A DNA stretch of 51,290 bases from Gammaproteobacteria bacterium (GCA_027306985.1 DAHUXV010000221.1:1-51290); one strand, 5' to 3'; shown: positions 16,803 to 26,262, counted from the first letter of the stretch. Program-made: numbers and translations. The notes: generated by a model not told the origin, from the letters alone.

Positions 16803-17471
16803 ATGGCCACGAGAGTCACACAACTTCGCATCCTGCAGGCCGCCATCGAGCTCTTCAATGCCGAGGGCACGGCCGCCATTTCCGCGAGCCGCATCGCCGA
16901 GCGTTGCGGCATCAGCAAGGGTAACCTGCAGTACCACTTCCCCAACAAGCGCGACGTCATCTTCGCTGTCTTCCAGCTCGCGATCGGCGAGATGAACGCC
17001 GGCTGGTATCGCGATCATCTGGAGCCGACGCTCGATCACATGGCGGCCATGTTCGTGCGCCAGCTGCAGCTCATCGTCAAGTACCGCTTCTTCTACCGGG
17101 AGCTCGCCGACCTGTTGCGGCAGGATCCAATGCTGCGGCGTCGTTATGCGCAAAATCGGGAGCGACGAATCGCCGTCATCGAGAAATTCATGCAGGCGCT
17201 CGCTGACCGCGGGTCGATGCGCCTGCCCCCGGACCCGAAGCGCTTGCGCTCGATCGTCGAGGTCACCTGGATTCTGTCCGAGAACTGGGTGAATTACATC
17301 GAATATCAGGATCGAGAGACGAGCTGTGCGACGATCCAGGAAGGCTATGCGGCGATCCTGGAGGTGCTGCGGCCCTATCTTTGCGCGGATCCGCAGCAGA
17401 TCACCGAGACGTCCTCCTGTACGATCGAGCGGCTCCTGCCCCCCTTCATCCGCACCGCAGCGGTGCAATGA
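16803..17471 (+). CDS. TetR/AcrR family transcriptional regulator
   Basis: This 222-residue protein has an N-terminal TetR helix-turn-helix: R-I-L-Q-A-A-I-E-L-F, then I-A-E-R-C-G-I-S-K-G-N-L-Q-Y-H-F-P-N-K at about 29-47. The ligand domain is helical and divergent, with W-x-L-S-E-N-W-V-N-Y. The ATG at 16803 is used because GGCGGGA precedes it and it leaves the palindrome outside the gene; a GTG at 16776 would lie within the operator. It sits between the iorAB genes and the TonB-receptor locus, so it may control either. No ligand can be named. Confidence 0.9.
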   Translation: MATRVTQLRILQAAIELFNAEGTAAISASRIAERCGISKGNLQYHFPNKRDVIFAVFQLAIGEMNAGWYRDHLEPTLDHMAAMFVRQLQLIVKYRFFYRELADLLRQDPMLRRRYAQNRERRIAVIEKFMQALADRGSMRLPPDPKRLRSIVEVTWILSENWVNYIEYQDRETSCATIQEGYAAILEVLRPYLCADPQQITETSSCTIERLLPPFIRTAAVQ

Positions 17472-17511
17472 ACTCGTCACTGCATCCCGAAGGGGCGCGG
17501 ACACACCCCCA

Positions 17512-17529
17512 TTAGGCCGGCCAGCCTAA
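17512..17529 (+). other. Small inverted repeat after the tetR gene
   Basis: TTAGGC and GCCTAA pair around a CGGCCA loop 40 bases after the TetR stop. There is no T-tract, so a terminator is unproven; it may instead be a protein site before the receptor gene. The rest of 17472-17702 shows only a GGGAG ribosome site for the receptor. Confidence 0.3.
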
Positions 17530-17702
17530 AGCGCTGCTGTACAAGCGCGAATGCGATGGAGACAGTATCCCGCCAGGAGAGTCTCGGCGGCCGCGGGTTA
17601 GAACTCAACCGGCCGCGTGCCACGTGCCGCAGCTGCCGACTGCTCCTAATGAGTCCATGAGACACAAGAAGCTGCGGCGTAGCCGCGACCGGGAGCATCA
17701 CG

Positions 17703-20700
17703 ATGCGATCGAGTGCAAGTCGCCCGTTCGGCCTGTTGACCGAGTCCGCGCTCGTTCTTGCTTTGGTTTCCTTGCTTGCGCTGGCCTGTCCGGCAGTTGC
17801 CGGCGAGGCATCGCCGAGCGCAGGCGCCTCCGTCTCCAACAGGAGTCAGGCCGCGGCGCCGCCTGACACGCCCGCCAATGGGACGCAGGCTGCGCCCGCA
17901 GTCGACGCCACGCAGCAGTTGAATGCAGTGGTGGTCACGGGCTCGCTGATCCGGCAACCGTCGCTGACCGGCTCCGCGGCCCTGCAAGTCGTCAACGCCC
18001 AGGACATCAAGGCGGCGGGCACGCAGACGATCGAAACGCTGCTGGACAGCCTGCCTTCGGTGCAGGGGAATTTCTCGCTCACGCAGACTTCCAACCCGGG
18101 TGGCGCTCGCGGCGTGGCCAGCGTCGATCTGCGCGGTCTCGGGCCCTCGCGAACCCTCACGCTGATCGACGGCAAGCGCGTCATGCCGGGAAGTCCGCTC
18201 GGCGGCCCGGAGGCGGACCTGAACTTCATCCCGCCGGCCCTGATCGAGCGGGTCGACGTGCTGACCGGGGGCGCATCCGCGATTTACGGCTCCGACGCCA
18301 TCGCCGGCGTGGTCAACTTCATCATGAAGAAGGACTTCAGCGGGTTCACCATCGACAGTCAGGGAAGCATCACCGGCAGCGGCGATGGCGCGGGCTACGA
18401 CACGACGCTCATCTGGGGCAACAACTTCGGGGACGGCGGCCACGCCGGCAACGTGACGCTGTATCTCGACTACACTCACTTCAATGCCGTGACGGACGGC
18501 CAGCGCGGCTTCGGCAAATATGCGCTGGCCACCCTTCCCAGCGGCCTGCCGGCGACCAGCACGGCGCAATGTCAGGGTGTCTACGGCCCGGCCAGCATGG
18601 TCGCCTTCGATCGCTGCACCGCCGGCTCGTCCGCGGTCCCCAACGGCGCCTTCACCAGCACCGATCGCGCCGCGGCGGGCCTCGTCTCATCCGGAATCAT
18701 TGACCCCGCCGGCACGGCCACCATCCTTCCGGCAAACGGCTCGCAGTACAACTTCAATCCGCTGAATTACCTGCATCTGCCCGATGACCGCTACAGCCTC
18801 GGCGGTTTCGCCCATCGGCAGATCGATTCCCACCTCGATTTCTACGGCAGCGCGATGTTCATGCACGATACGAGCACGACGCAGGCCGCGCCGGATGCGA
18901 TCATCAACACCTTCAAGGTCAATTGTAACAATCCGCTGCTGTCGGCACAGGAGCAGCAGTGGCTCTGCGCCGATGCCGGGCTGGCGCCGACGCAGCTCGC
19001 CAATGTGATCTACTACAAGCGTACGGTCGAAGCCGGCAATCGCGAGGACAACATCAGTCACACGGACTATCGGATGGTATTCGGGGCGCGGGGCAAGCTC
19101 GTCGACGATTTCTCTTACGATGTGTCAATTCAGCGCGGGGAGGCGATGCTGGATGAGAGCTTCACCGGCAACCTGTCGACGACGAATCTGCAGCAGGCGC
19201 TGCTCGTGACCACCGGGCCCGGCGGCAGTCCCGTTTGCGAGAATCCGGCCGGCGGTTGCGTGCCGGCCGATATCTTCCAGGTCGGCGGGCTGACGCCGGT
19301 GGCGCTGCAGTACCTCGGCATCACCTCGCAGGAGCAGGGTAACACCGTGCAGGAGGTTGGCTCGGCCACCGTGAGCGGCGACCTGACGCCGTACCACATC
19401 GTCAGTCCGCTCGCCGAGCACGGCGTGGCCGTTGCCGTCGGGATCGACTATCGGCGGGAATCGTTGAATTTCAATCCGGACTATGCGCTCACGAGCGGCG
19501 CGCTCGGCACTCCGACCTTGCCGGTATCGGGTCGCTTCAACGTACGCGAATACTACGGCGAGGCGCAATTGCCGCTCATCGAGGATCGGCCGTTCGCCAA
19601 GCTTCTGGGATTCGATACGGCGTATCGCCTATCGGACTATTTGATCGAGGGCCGTGCCAGCAGTCTCATGACGCACGCCTATAAGTTCGGCGTGCGGTAC
19701 GCGCCGATTCGCGATGTCACCCTGCGCGCAAGCTGGAATCGCGCGGTGCGCGCGCCCGATCTGAACGAGCTGTTCGCACCGACCACGGTCGGCAGTGTCT
19801 CGGGCAGCGATCCGTGTGCCGGCGTGGTGAATCCCGCGACGGGCGTCGTTGCGGGAGGCGCGACGCTCGCGCAATGCGAGCGTACCGGTGTGACGCCCGC
19901 GCAATATGGGACGATCGTGCAATGCGCCGCCGGCCTCTGCAACGGGCTGCAGGGCGGCAACGGGAGCCTGCAGGCCGAGTCGTCGATCACCCGGCAGCTC
20001 GGCCTGGTATTGACGCCGCGCTTTCTCAAGGGCTTCTCCGCCACGATCGATTACTACGAGATCACGATCTCGCAGGAGATCGGCACCATCCCGTTCAGCA
20101 CTCTCATGGGCGAATGCATAGCGACCGGAACGTTCTGCAGCTCGATCCATCGCGGCCCGGCCGGCGAGCTGTTCGGTTCACCCACCGCATACGTCTCCGG
20201 AGCGAACGTCAACGTCGGCTTCGTCAAGGAGAAGGGCGTGGATTTTGGCTTCCGCTATGCCCGCGGCCTGAGCGCCCTGGGATTGCACGACGCGGGCCGG
20301 GTACAGCTGACCTTCGCGGGGACGCTGCTGAGCTCGTTGCAGGAGGAAGCCGCGCCGGGGATCCCCGTCTACGACTGCGCGGGACTGTACGGGCTCACCT
20401 GCGGGTTCCCCCGGCCAAAGTGGCGACACACCATGCGTGCAACCTGGTTCGCGCCGCCGGACTGGCGCCTGGCCGGGCTCGGCGTGTCGTTGCGATGGCG
20501 CTTCATCGGCGCCGTAGGGCTCGACAAGAATCAGACCGGCACCGCTCTCGCCTCGGGCACGCCGGATCTGGTCGATGCGCACCTCGGCAGGCGCCAGTAC
20601 CTCGATTTGACGCTGTCTTACCAGATGCGCGCGCAGGATGTCTCCTTCCGCCTGGGAATCAATAACCTGACTGACAGCAATCCGCCGCTGACGTCGACGG

Positions 20701-20816
20701 CCGGGGTGGACGGTTTCTCGAATCCGAACTTCTTCGGTGATGCCAACACATTCCCGGTGCTTTACGATTCCCTCGGCCGGGTGTTCTTCTTCGGGCTGAC
20801 GGCGAATTTCGACTGA
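17703..20816 (+). CDS. TonB-dependent outer-membrane receptor (large)
   Basis: This 1037-residue protein has a Sec signal peptide (about 1-34), a low-complexity Ala/Pro linker, and a TonB-box-like V-V-V-T-G-S-L-I at 76-83. The plug domain (about 85-210) contains D-L-R-G-L-G and Y-G-S-D-A-I-A-G-V-V-N. A long beta-barrel ends in an aromatic strand (F-F-F-G-L-T-A-N-F-D). Such receptors import large or scarce substrates across the outer membrane using TonB energy. Four cysteine-bearing loops in the barrel suggest extracellular disulfides. It leads a run of plus-strand genes and is followed after 34 bases by the sortilin-like gene. Substrate unknown. Confidence 0.95.
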   Translation: MRSSASRPFGLLTESALVLALVSLLALACPAVAGEASPSAGASVSNRSQAAAPPDTPANGTQAAPAVDATQQLNAVVVTGSLIRQPSLTGSAALQVVNAQDIKAAGTQTIETLLDSLPSVQGNFSLTQTSNPGGARGVASVDLRGLGPSRTLTLIDGKRVMPGSPLGGPEADLNFIPPALIERVDVLTGGASAIYGSDAIAGVVNFIMKKDFSGFTIDSQGSITGSGDGAGYDTTLIWGNNFGDGGHAGNVTLYLDYTHFNAVTDGQRGFGKYALATLPSGLPATSTAQCQGVYGPASMVAFDRCTAGSSAVPNGAFTSTDRAAAGLVSSGIIDPAGTATILPANGSQYNFNPLNYLHLPDDRYSLGGFAHRQIDSHLDFYGSAMFMHDTSTTQAAPDAIINTFKVNCNNPLLSAQEQQWLCADAGLAPTQLANVIYYKRTVEAGNREDNISHTDYRMVFGARGKLVDDFSYDVSIQRGEAMLDESFTGNLSTTNLQQALLVTTGPGGSPVCENPAGGCVPADIFQVGGLTPVALQYLGITSQEQGNTVQEVGSATVSGDLTPYHIVSPLAEHGVAVAVGIDYRRESLNFNPDYALTSGALGTPTLPVSGRFNVREYYGEAQLPLIEDRPFAKLLGFDTAYRLSDYLIEGRASSLMTHAYKFGVRYAPIRDVTLRASWNRAVRAPDLNELFAPTTVGSVSGSDPCAGVVNPATGVVAGGATLAQCERTGVTPAQYGTIVQCAAGLCNGLQGGNGSLQAESSITRQLGLVLTPRFLKGFSATIDYYEITISQEIGTIPFSTLMGECIATGTFCSSIHRGPAGELFGSPTAYVSGANVNVGFVKEKGVDFGFRYARGLSALGLHDAGRVQLTFAGTLLSSLQEEAAPGIPVYDCAGLYGLTCGFPRPKWRHTMRATWFAPPDWRLAGLGVSLRWRFIGAVGLDKNQTGTALASGTPDLVDAHLGRRQYLDLTLSYQMRAQDVSFRLGINNLTDSNPPLTSTAGVDGFSNPNFFGDANTFPVLYDSLGRVFFFGLTANFD

Positions 20817-20850
20817 TGGGCGCGGGCGCGGCATGCAAGCGGGGGACGGA

Positions 20851-23800
20851 ATGATGTTGCTGAAGCGGTTTCTGTCGGCGAGAGTGTCTTGTGCGCTGAT
20901 CTGGGCGGCGGCTGCCCTCTGGGGGCCGGCGCTCGCGGCAGGCGGCAATCCTCACCCCGGCGACGTGCAGTCCGTTGCCGTCGATCCCAGGCTGTACCAG
21001 GCGCTCGAGTGGCGCAATATCGGTCCGTTCCGGGCGGGACGCACGACGGCGGTGGCCGGCGTGCCCGATCAGCCGGCGACCTTCTATATCGGCAGCTCGG
21101 GCGGCGGCGTCTGGAAGACCGTCGATGCCGGCGAGTCCTGGGATAACGTTTCCGACGGGTTTTTCGCCGTCGGCGGCATCGGCGCCATCGCGGTGGCGCC
21201 CTCCGATCCCAAGGTCATCTATGTGGGGACCGGTGAAGCGTCCATTCGGGGGCAGACGACGTCCCCCGGTGATGGGGTCTACAAGTCGACCGACGCCGGG
21301 AAGACCTGGGTGCATCTGGGCCTTGCCGACACCCTGCAGATCGCAGCTGTCGCCGTCGATCCCACGAACCCGGACGTGGTCTATGTCGCCGCGCAGGGCA
21401 ACCCCTGGAAGCCGAGCGGCGCTCGCGGCGTGTACCGTTCCCGCGATGGCGGCAAGACCTGGAGCCGGGTGCTGTTCGTGAATCCGACGACCGGAGCTCA
21501 TGACCTGAGCATCGATCCGAGCAATCCGCAGGTCCTGTACGCCGCGCTCTGGGATCATCGGCGTCGGCCGTGGAATATTCGCAGCGGCGGCCCCGGCAGC
21601 GGCCTGTGGAAGTCGACCGACGGCGGCAGCAGCTGGCATCGCCTGCGCCAGGGATTGCCGGCCTTGATGGGCAATGCCGGTGTGTCGGTGTCGCCGGTCG
21701 ACCCGCAGCGGGTCTACGCGATGATCGAGGCGGTCCACGGTGGCGTGTTCCGTTCGGATGACGCAGGGCGAACCTGGCGGCGGTGCAACGGGGACGCCGG
21801 TATGCGCGACCGGGGCTGGTACTACACCCGCATCTACGCCGATCCGCAGCAGAAGGACACCGTCTACGTGCTCGCGAACTCGATAGTGAAGTCGACGGAC
21901 GGCGGGATGACGTTTCGGGAGGTCCGCAACCCCCACGGCGACAATCACGACCTCTGGATCAATCCCAGCGACGACAGGATCATGGTGGAGGGCAATGATG
22001 GCGGCGGTGTCGTCACGCTCGATGGCGGCCGGACCTGGTCGAGCGACCTCAATCAGCCCACAGGGCAGTTCTACCGCGTGTTCGCGGATGACCGTTTTCC
22101 CTACTGGGTCTACGGCGGCCAGCAGGATTGGGGATCCATGAGCATCGCCAGCAGCACTTTGCACAACGGCATCGGGCGGCAGGACTGGCACGTGGTCGGA
22201 GGCGGCGAGAGCGCCTGGATCGGCGCGGATGCGCACGATCCCACTTTCGTCTACGCCACGGGTATTCTCGGGGACGTCACCGAGTACGACTCCAAGGATG
22301 GCCAGATTCGCCAGATTCCTCCATACGACTATTTCGCCGCCTTCCGCCCCGCGAGCGAGTTGCAGTACCGATCCAACTGGACCGCTCCGCTGCTCGTTTC
22401 CGCCCATGACCCCAAGGCGATCTACTACGGCGCCCAGGTCGTGTTCAAATCCACCGATCGTGGCACCCATTGGCAGGCGATCAGCCCCGATCTGACCCGC
22501 CATGAGCTGGCGAAGGAGGGCGTCGACGGAGGCCCGATCAGCATCGAAGGGGCGGGGGGCGAGACCTACGACACCATCACCTACATCGCCGAATCGCCGG
22601 TTGCCGCCGGCACGCTGTGGGTGGGGTCCGACGACGGTCTGGTGCACCTGACCCGTGACGACGGGGCTCACTGGACCGATGTCACGCCGCGGGGGATGCA
22701 CGACGCTGAGGTCGAGTCCATCGAGCCCTCGCCGCACGACCCGGCGAAGGCGTATCTCGCGGTGTCCCGCTACAAGTTCGGCGATTTCGCGCCGATGCTC
22801 TATCGCACGGACGACTACGGCAGGACCTGGCACAGCATCACCTCCGGACTGCCTGCCGACATGTTCGTCCGGGTCGTGCGCGAGGACCCGGCGCGGTCGG
22901 GGCTCCTCTATCTCGGCACGGAGAATGCGCTCTTCATCTCATTCGACGACGGCGGGCATTGGCAGCCGTTCCAGCTCAACTTTCCCCGGGTGCCGGTCAC
23001 CGACTTGAAGGTCCACGAGGGCGATCTCATCGCCTCCACCGAAGGGCGCGCGTACTGGGTCCTCGATGACCTGAGCTCGCTCGAGCAGCTCGATGCCCAC
23101 GCCGCGGAGGTGGCAAGCGCGGGCACATACCTCTTCGACCCCCGCCCCGCCTATCTCCTGGATCGGCACGGCGGTCCGCCCGCCCTCCTGCCGAACCTCG
23201 GCGCCAATCCGCCCGACGGCGCCCTCATCCGCTATGAGCTCCCGGCGGCGGCTGCCGACGCCTCGAGCACGGTCGTGCTGGAGATCCTCGATGGGGCGGG
23301 GCACCTCATCCGCAGGTTCACGAACCAACCCGTCAAGCCCCAGGCGCGCAGCCTCGTCAAGGGGGTCGAGAGGCTGCCGCCGGCCCCGCCGCTTCCTGCC
23401 AAGGCCGGCATGAACGCGTACGTCTGGAATTTGCGCGTGGCTCCCTACACGCCGGTGTCGGACACGATCCGCTATGTGAGTCAGGTGCCCTACCGGGTTG
23501 CGCCCGGCGATTACACCGTGCGTCTGACTTACGGAGGCCGGTCAATGAGCCGGAGCCTCGATGTCCGCAACGACCCGCGGCACGCCGCGGTCACGGCCGC
23601 ACAATGGCGGCAACAGCAGTTGCTGCTCGCGCAGCTGGGGGCGATGGTCGATGACATTCATCGCTCGACGAACGACATGCGAGCCATTGCGCATCGGGCA
23701 CAGGTCCTGATGCGGCGCGCGGCCGGCGCCCCGGAGGCGGCCGCCGTCCGGCGGTCGGGCGGCGCGCTCATCGCGCGGATCGCGCAGTGGGAGGAGCAGG

Positions 23801-24108
23801 TGCCGCAGCCGAAACTGCCGCACGGCGTGCAGGACTACGTCTCCTTTCCCAGCCGGCTGCTGAGCACTCCCGTGCTCAATCTGATTTCCATGGTGGACCA
23901 GGATCCGCCGGTGACCGCCGCGGCCCAGGCCGAGGCGCGGGACCTCACCGAGCGCTGGTCCGCGAGCCGGGCGCAGATGGCGCGGATCAAAGAGCGCGAG
24001 CTCGCGGCATTCGAGGCGCAGCTGCGCCGCGCGGGCTTGCCGGCCGACCTTCCGCCGTGGCATCCCGGCAGCCCGCCGCCACCGCGAGTAAGCACTGTGC
24101 ATCCCTGA
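20851..24108 (+). CDS. Secreted sortilin/VPS10-like BNR-repeat beta-propeller protein
   Basis: This 1085-residue protein has a signal peptide (about 1-30) and about eleven Asp-box (BNR) repeats of the form S/T-x-D-x-G-x-T/S-W between residues about 80 and 690, as in sortilin N-terminal propellers. The C-terminal 350 residues form a beta-sandwich-like region and a helical tail. Bacterial members are often labelled glycosyl hydrolase, but no catalytic residues are established. It is probably a periplasmic or surface protein that binds or processes a peptide or polymer for the neighbouring receptor (inference). The start at 20851 is chosen because GGGGGACGGA precedes it; 20833 is an in-frame alternative. 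Confidence 0.88.
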   Translation: MMLLKRFLSARVSCALIWAAAALWGPALAAGGNPHPGDVQSVAVDPRLYQALEWRNIGPFRAGRTTAVAGVPDQPATFYIGSSGGGVWKTVDAGESWDNVSDGFFAVGGIGAIAVAPSDPKVIYVGTGEASIRGQTTSPGDGVYKSTDAGKTWVHLGLADTLQIAAVAVDPTNPDVVYVAAQGNPWKPSGARGVYRSRDGGKTWSRVLFVNPTTGAHDLSIDPSNPQVLYAALWDHRRRPWNIRSGGPGSGLWKSTDGGSSWHRLRQGLPALMGNAGVSVSPVDPQRVYAMIEAVHGGVFRSDDAGRTWRRCNGDAGMRDRGWYYTRIYADPQQKDTVYVLANSIVKSTDGGMTFREVRNPHGDNHDLWINPSDDRIMVEGNDGGGVVTLDGGRTWSSDLNQPTGQFYRVFADDRFPYWVYGGQQDWGSMSIASSTLHNGIGRQDWHVVGGGESAWIGADAHDPTFVYATGILGDVTEYDSKDGQIRQIPPYDYFAAFRPASELQYRSNWTAPLLVSAHDPKAIYYGAQVVFKSTDRGTHWQAISPDLTRHELAKEGVDGGPISIEGAGGETYDTITYIAESPVAAGTLWVGSDDGLVHLTRDDGAHWTDVTPRGMHDAEVESIEPSPHDPAKAYLAVSRYKFGDFAPMLYRTDDYGRTWHSITSGLPADMFVRVVREDPARSGLLYLGTENALFISFDDGGHWQPFQLNFPRVPVTDLKVHEGDLIASTEGRAYWVLDDLSSLEQLDAHAAEVASAGTYLFDPRPAYLLDRHGGPPALLPNLGANPPDGALIRYELPAAAADASSTVVLEILDGAGHLIRRFTNQPVKPQARSLVKGVERLPPAPPLPAKAGMNAYVWNLRVAPYTPVSDTIRYVSQVPYRVAPGDYTVRLTYGGRSMSRSLDVRNDPRHAAVTAAQWRQQQLLLAQLGAMVDDIHRSTNDMRAIAHRAQVLMRRAAGAPEAAAVRRSGGALIARIAQWEEQVPQPKLPHGVQDYVSFPSRLLSTPVLNLISMVDQDPPVTAAAQAEARDLTERWSASRAQMARIKERELAAFEAQLRRAGLPADLPPWHPGSPPPPRVSTVHP

Positions 24109-24120
24109 GGGCCAGGCGCC

Positions 24121-25164
24121 ATGTCCGCTCCCACGCGCGCCGCTTCGAGAAGAGCCTTCGTGGGCTCTGCGCTCCTGCTGGCCGGAGGCCTGGGGGCCAT
24201 GCCCCTGGCGGGCGCCCGCGGCCGCGGCAGTCCGCTCTGGGATTTCTACGAAACCACGCTCCGGGGCGCCAAGTACATCGACCTCACCCACGCCATGGCC
24301 CCCGGCGGGCCGCTCGGCGAGGGTTTCGTCGATTTCAAGGTAGGGCCGGCGCGCGCCAATGTCTCCATCCCCGGTCTCATCCGCAAAGGACAGCCGTTCA
24401 GCTACGCGGGGCAGGGAGTTGCCATCACCGCCTACGATCTACCGATGGACCACATCGGCACTCAACTTGGACCGCCGGCCCATCTGAACAATCACGGCGC
24501 AACGATCAGCGACATCCCGGCCACCGTGGCGCTGCGGCCGCTGGCGGTCGTCAATGTGGCTTCCCAGGTCGCTGCCGATGCGGGCTACCAGGCCACCGTC
24601 GCCGACGTGAAGGCTTGGGAGCGGTGCCATGGCCCCATTCCTCCGGGGTCCGTGGTGATGATCCGCTCGGATTGGTCGAAGCGGTGGCATGATCCAAAGC
24701 GCTTCACCGCGCGACCGTTTCCGGGTGTGACTCTGGCGGCGCTGCAATACCTGCATCTGAAACGGCACATCCTGATGCACGGACACGAGCCGCTCGACAC
24801 CGACGACACCGCGCCCAGATTCGTCGGTGAGCGTTGGCTGCTCGGGCACAACTTCGCGCAGGCCGAGGGTGTCGCGAATCTCGACCAGGTCCCCGAAAGC
24901 GGCGCTCTGATCAGCATCGGATTCGCAAAGTTCGAGGGCGGAACCGGCGGCTTCGCCCGCTACATTGCCATCGCACCGGCCGACTGGCCGCTTGGCACCA
25001 CGATCGACGAGCAGTCCGGCGCTCCATTGCCGACCCATGTCCGTCCGTTGCGCCGCGGTCCGGACGGCGTGTTGCGGGAGTCCTCGGCCGGGGTGGCTGC
25101 GCCGCCCCCGCCAGCGAGGGCGGGCGGGGCGAAGTTGCGCCAGGCCTGGCGGCGTAAACCGTAG
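24121..25164 (+). CDS. Tat-exported cyclase-family protein with altered metal motif
   Basis: This 347-residue protein begins with a twin-arginine signal (S-R-R-A-F-V, Arg10-Arg11) and a hydrophobic stretch, so it is folded before export to the periplasm. The body is the cyclase/kynurenine-formamidase fold. The metal motif H-x-G-T-H-x-D-x-P reads H-I-G-T-Q-L-G-P-P (His111, Gln115, Gly117): the second His and the Asp are lost, while His121 and the later G-x-A-N-L-D-Q-V-P block are kept. It may bind metal differently or be non-catalytic. It is a paralogue of the intact gene at 11711 and lies 12 bases after the sortilin-like gene. Confidence 0.83.
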   Translation: MSAPTRAASRRAFVGSALLLAGGLGAMPLAGARGRGSPLWDFYETTLRGAKYIDLTHAMAPGGPLGEGFVDFKVGPARANVSIPGLIRKGQPFSYAGQGVAITAYDLPMDHIGTQLGPPAHLNNHGATISDIPATVALRPLAVVNVASQVAADAGYQATVADVKAWERCHGPIPPGSVVMIRSDWSKRWHDPKRFTARPFPGVTLAALQYLHLKRHILMHGHEPLDTDDTAPRFVGERWLLGHNFAQAEGVANLDQVPESGALISIGFAKFEGGTGGFARYIAIAPADWPLGTTIDEQSGAPLPTHVRPLRRGPDGVLRESSAGVAAPPPPARAGGAKLRQAWRRKP

Positions 25165-25203
25165 CTATACACCGTCGGGCCGCTCAGGAAGATTACGCTC
25201 AGA

Positions 25204-26262
25204 ATGTCTGCCCCCGTCGTCGCACAACCCAAGCCGTATCTCATCGCCCTCGAGGGCGGCCGTACGTATTTCTGGTGCGCCTGCGGCCGCTCGGTGAACC
25301 AGCCGTTTTGCGACGGCTCCCATCGGGGCACGGGCATCGAGCCGCGCCGGATCGTCGCCGCGCAGACGGCGGAGGTATTGCTCTGCGGCTGCAAGCACAC
25401 GGGCGGCGCGCCCTTTTGCGACGGTGCGCACACCAATCTGCCGGGAGGCTCGCCGCTCGATGATCCGGACAGCCCCGCCAATCGGTCCGTTCCCGTGGTC
25501 ACCGAGTGTGACGGGCCGCGACGCTGGTTGGACGGCGGATGCTACGTCGTTTCGCCGGCGTCGACGCCGAAGGTCGTGCGGGAACACCTCCGCTACTGCT
25601 ATCTCGTCACCCCGGAGCTCGGCGCCCGCTATCAGACGCAGCTGTTTCTGGAAGTGCGAGGCGGCCCTTCGCCGACTCTGTCCCTGGGCGAGCGCGAGCT
25701 GATCCTTTTCGTAGCCTGCGGCGGCGGGCGCATCTGCATCTCCGGCCGGGAGTTCGAGATCAAGGCCAACGACGGGGTTTACCTGCGCTGCGGAGAAGCG
25801 CTGCAGCTGGTTCCGGCGGCCGGCGAGACACTCCAGGTGTTCGCGCTCGCGCACCCGCAGGGAGTGCTCGAATGGCCGGCGGCGATGCCGGACAACTTCA
25901 ATGCCGAGTATCCGCAGCGCACGGTGTCGGTCGATGCGGCGCAACGCACGGCGATGGGGCCCCGCTACTTCCAGCTCCTCGTGGACAAACGCGTCGGCTC
26001 CCGGCTCATTACCCAATTCATCGGGCACATCCCGCGCTCGAAGGCGGCGCCTCACCGGCACCTCTACGAGGAATCCATCATCGTACTGGCGGGCCAGGGA
26101 TACGTGTGGACCGAGAGCGCCAAGGCAGCGGTCGGGGCCGGAGACGCGATCTTCCTGCCGCGCAAGCAGCTGCATTCGCTCGAGGCTACCTGCGCGGACG
26201 GCATGTTTGTCGTCGGCGTGATCTGCCCCGGCGACAACCCCACCATCAACTATTACGACTAG
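25204..26262 (+). CDS. Tandem CDGSH iron-sulfur motifs fused to a double cupin
   Basis: This 352-residue protein is probably cytoplasmic; no signal peptide is seen. Residues 25-40 and 61-76 each match the CDGSH consensus (C-x-C-x2-S/T-x3-P-x-C-D-G-S/A-H), giving two mitoNEET-type [2Fe-2S] sites with Cys3-His ligation. Residues about 110-230 look like a degenerate cupin. Residues about 240-350 are a cupin with intact metal ligands: His284, His286 and Glu290 in H-R-H-L-Y-E-E, and His324 in the second motif. This could be a metal dioxygenase or isomerase with a built-in redox module. I do not recall a characterised protein with this architecture. It lies 39 bases after the Tat cyclase gene. Confidence 0.82.
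   Translation: MSAPVVAQPKPYLIALEGGRTYFWCACGRSVNQPFCDGSHRGTGIEPRRIVAAQTAEVLLCGCKHTGGAPFCDGAHTNLPGGSPLDDPDSPANRSVPVVTECDGPRRWLDGGCYVVSPASTPKVVREHLRYCYLVTPELGARYQTQLFLEVRGGPSPTLSLGERELILFVACGGGRICISGREFEIKANDGVYLRCGEALQLVPAAGETLQVFALAHPQGVLEWPAAMPDNFNAEYPQRTVSVDAAQRTAMGPRYFQLLVDKRVGSRLITQFIGHIPRSKAAPHRHLYEESIIVLAGQGYVWTESAKAAVGAGDAIFLPRKQLHSLEATCADGMFVVGVICPGDNPTINYYD

Noticed and set aside
20659-22833. 724-codon open frame opposite the sortilin-like and receptor genes
   Set aside because: The plus strand carries clear BNR repeats and a signal peptide here; the antisense frame is low-complexity Arg/Pro/Ala/Val without motifs.
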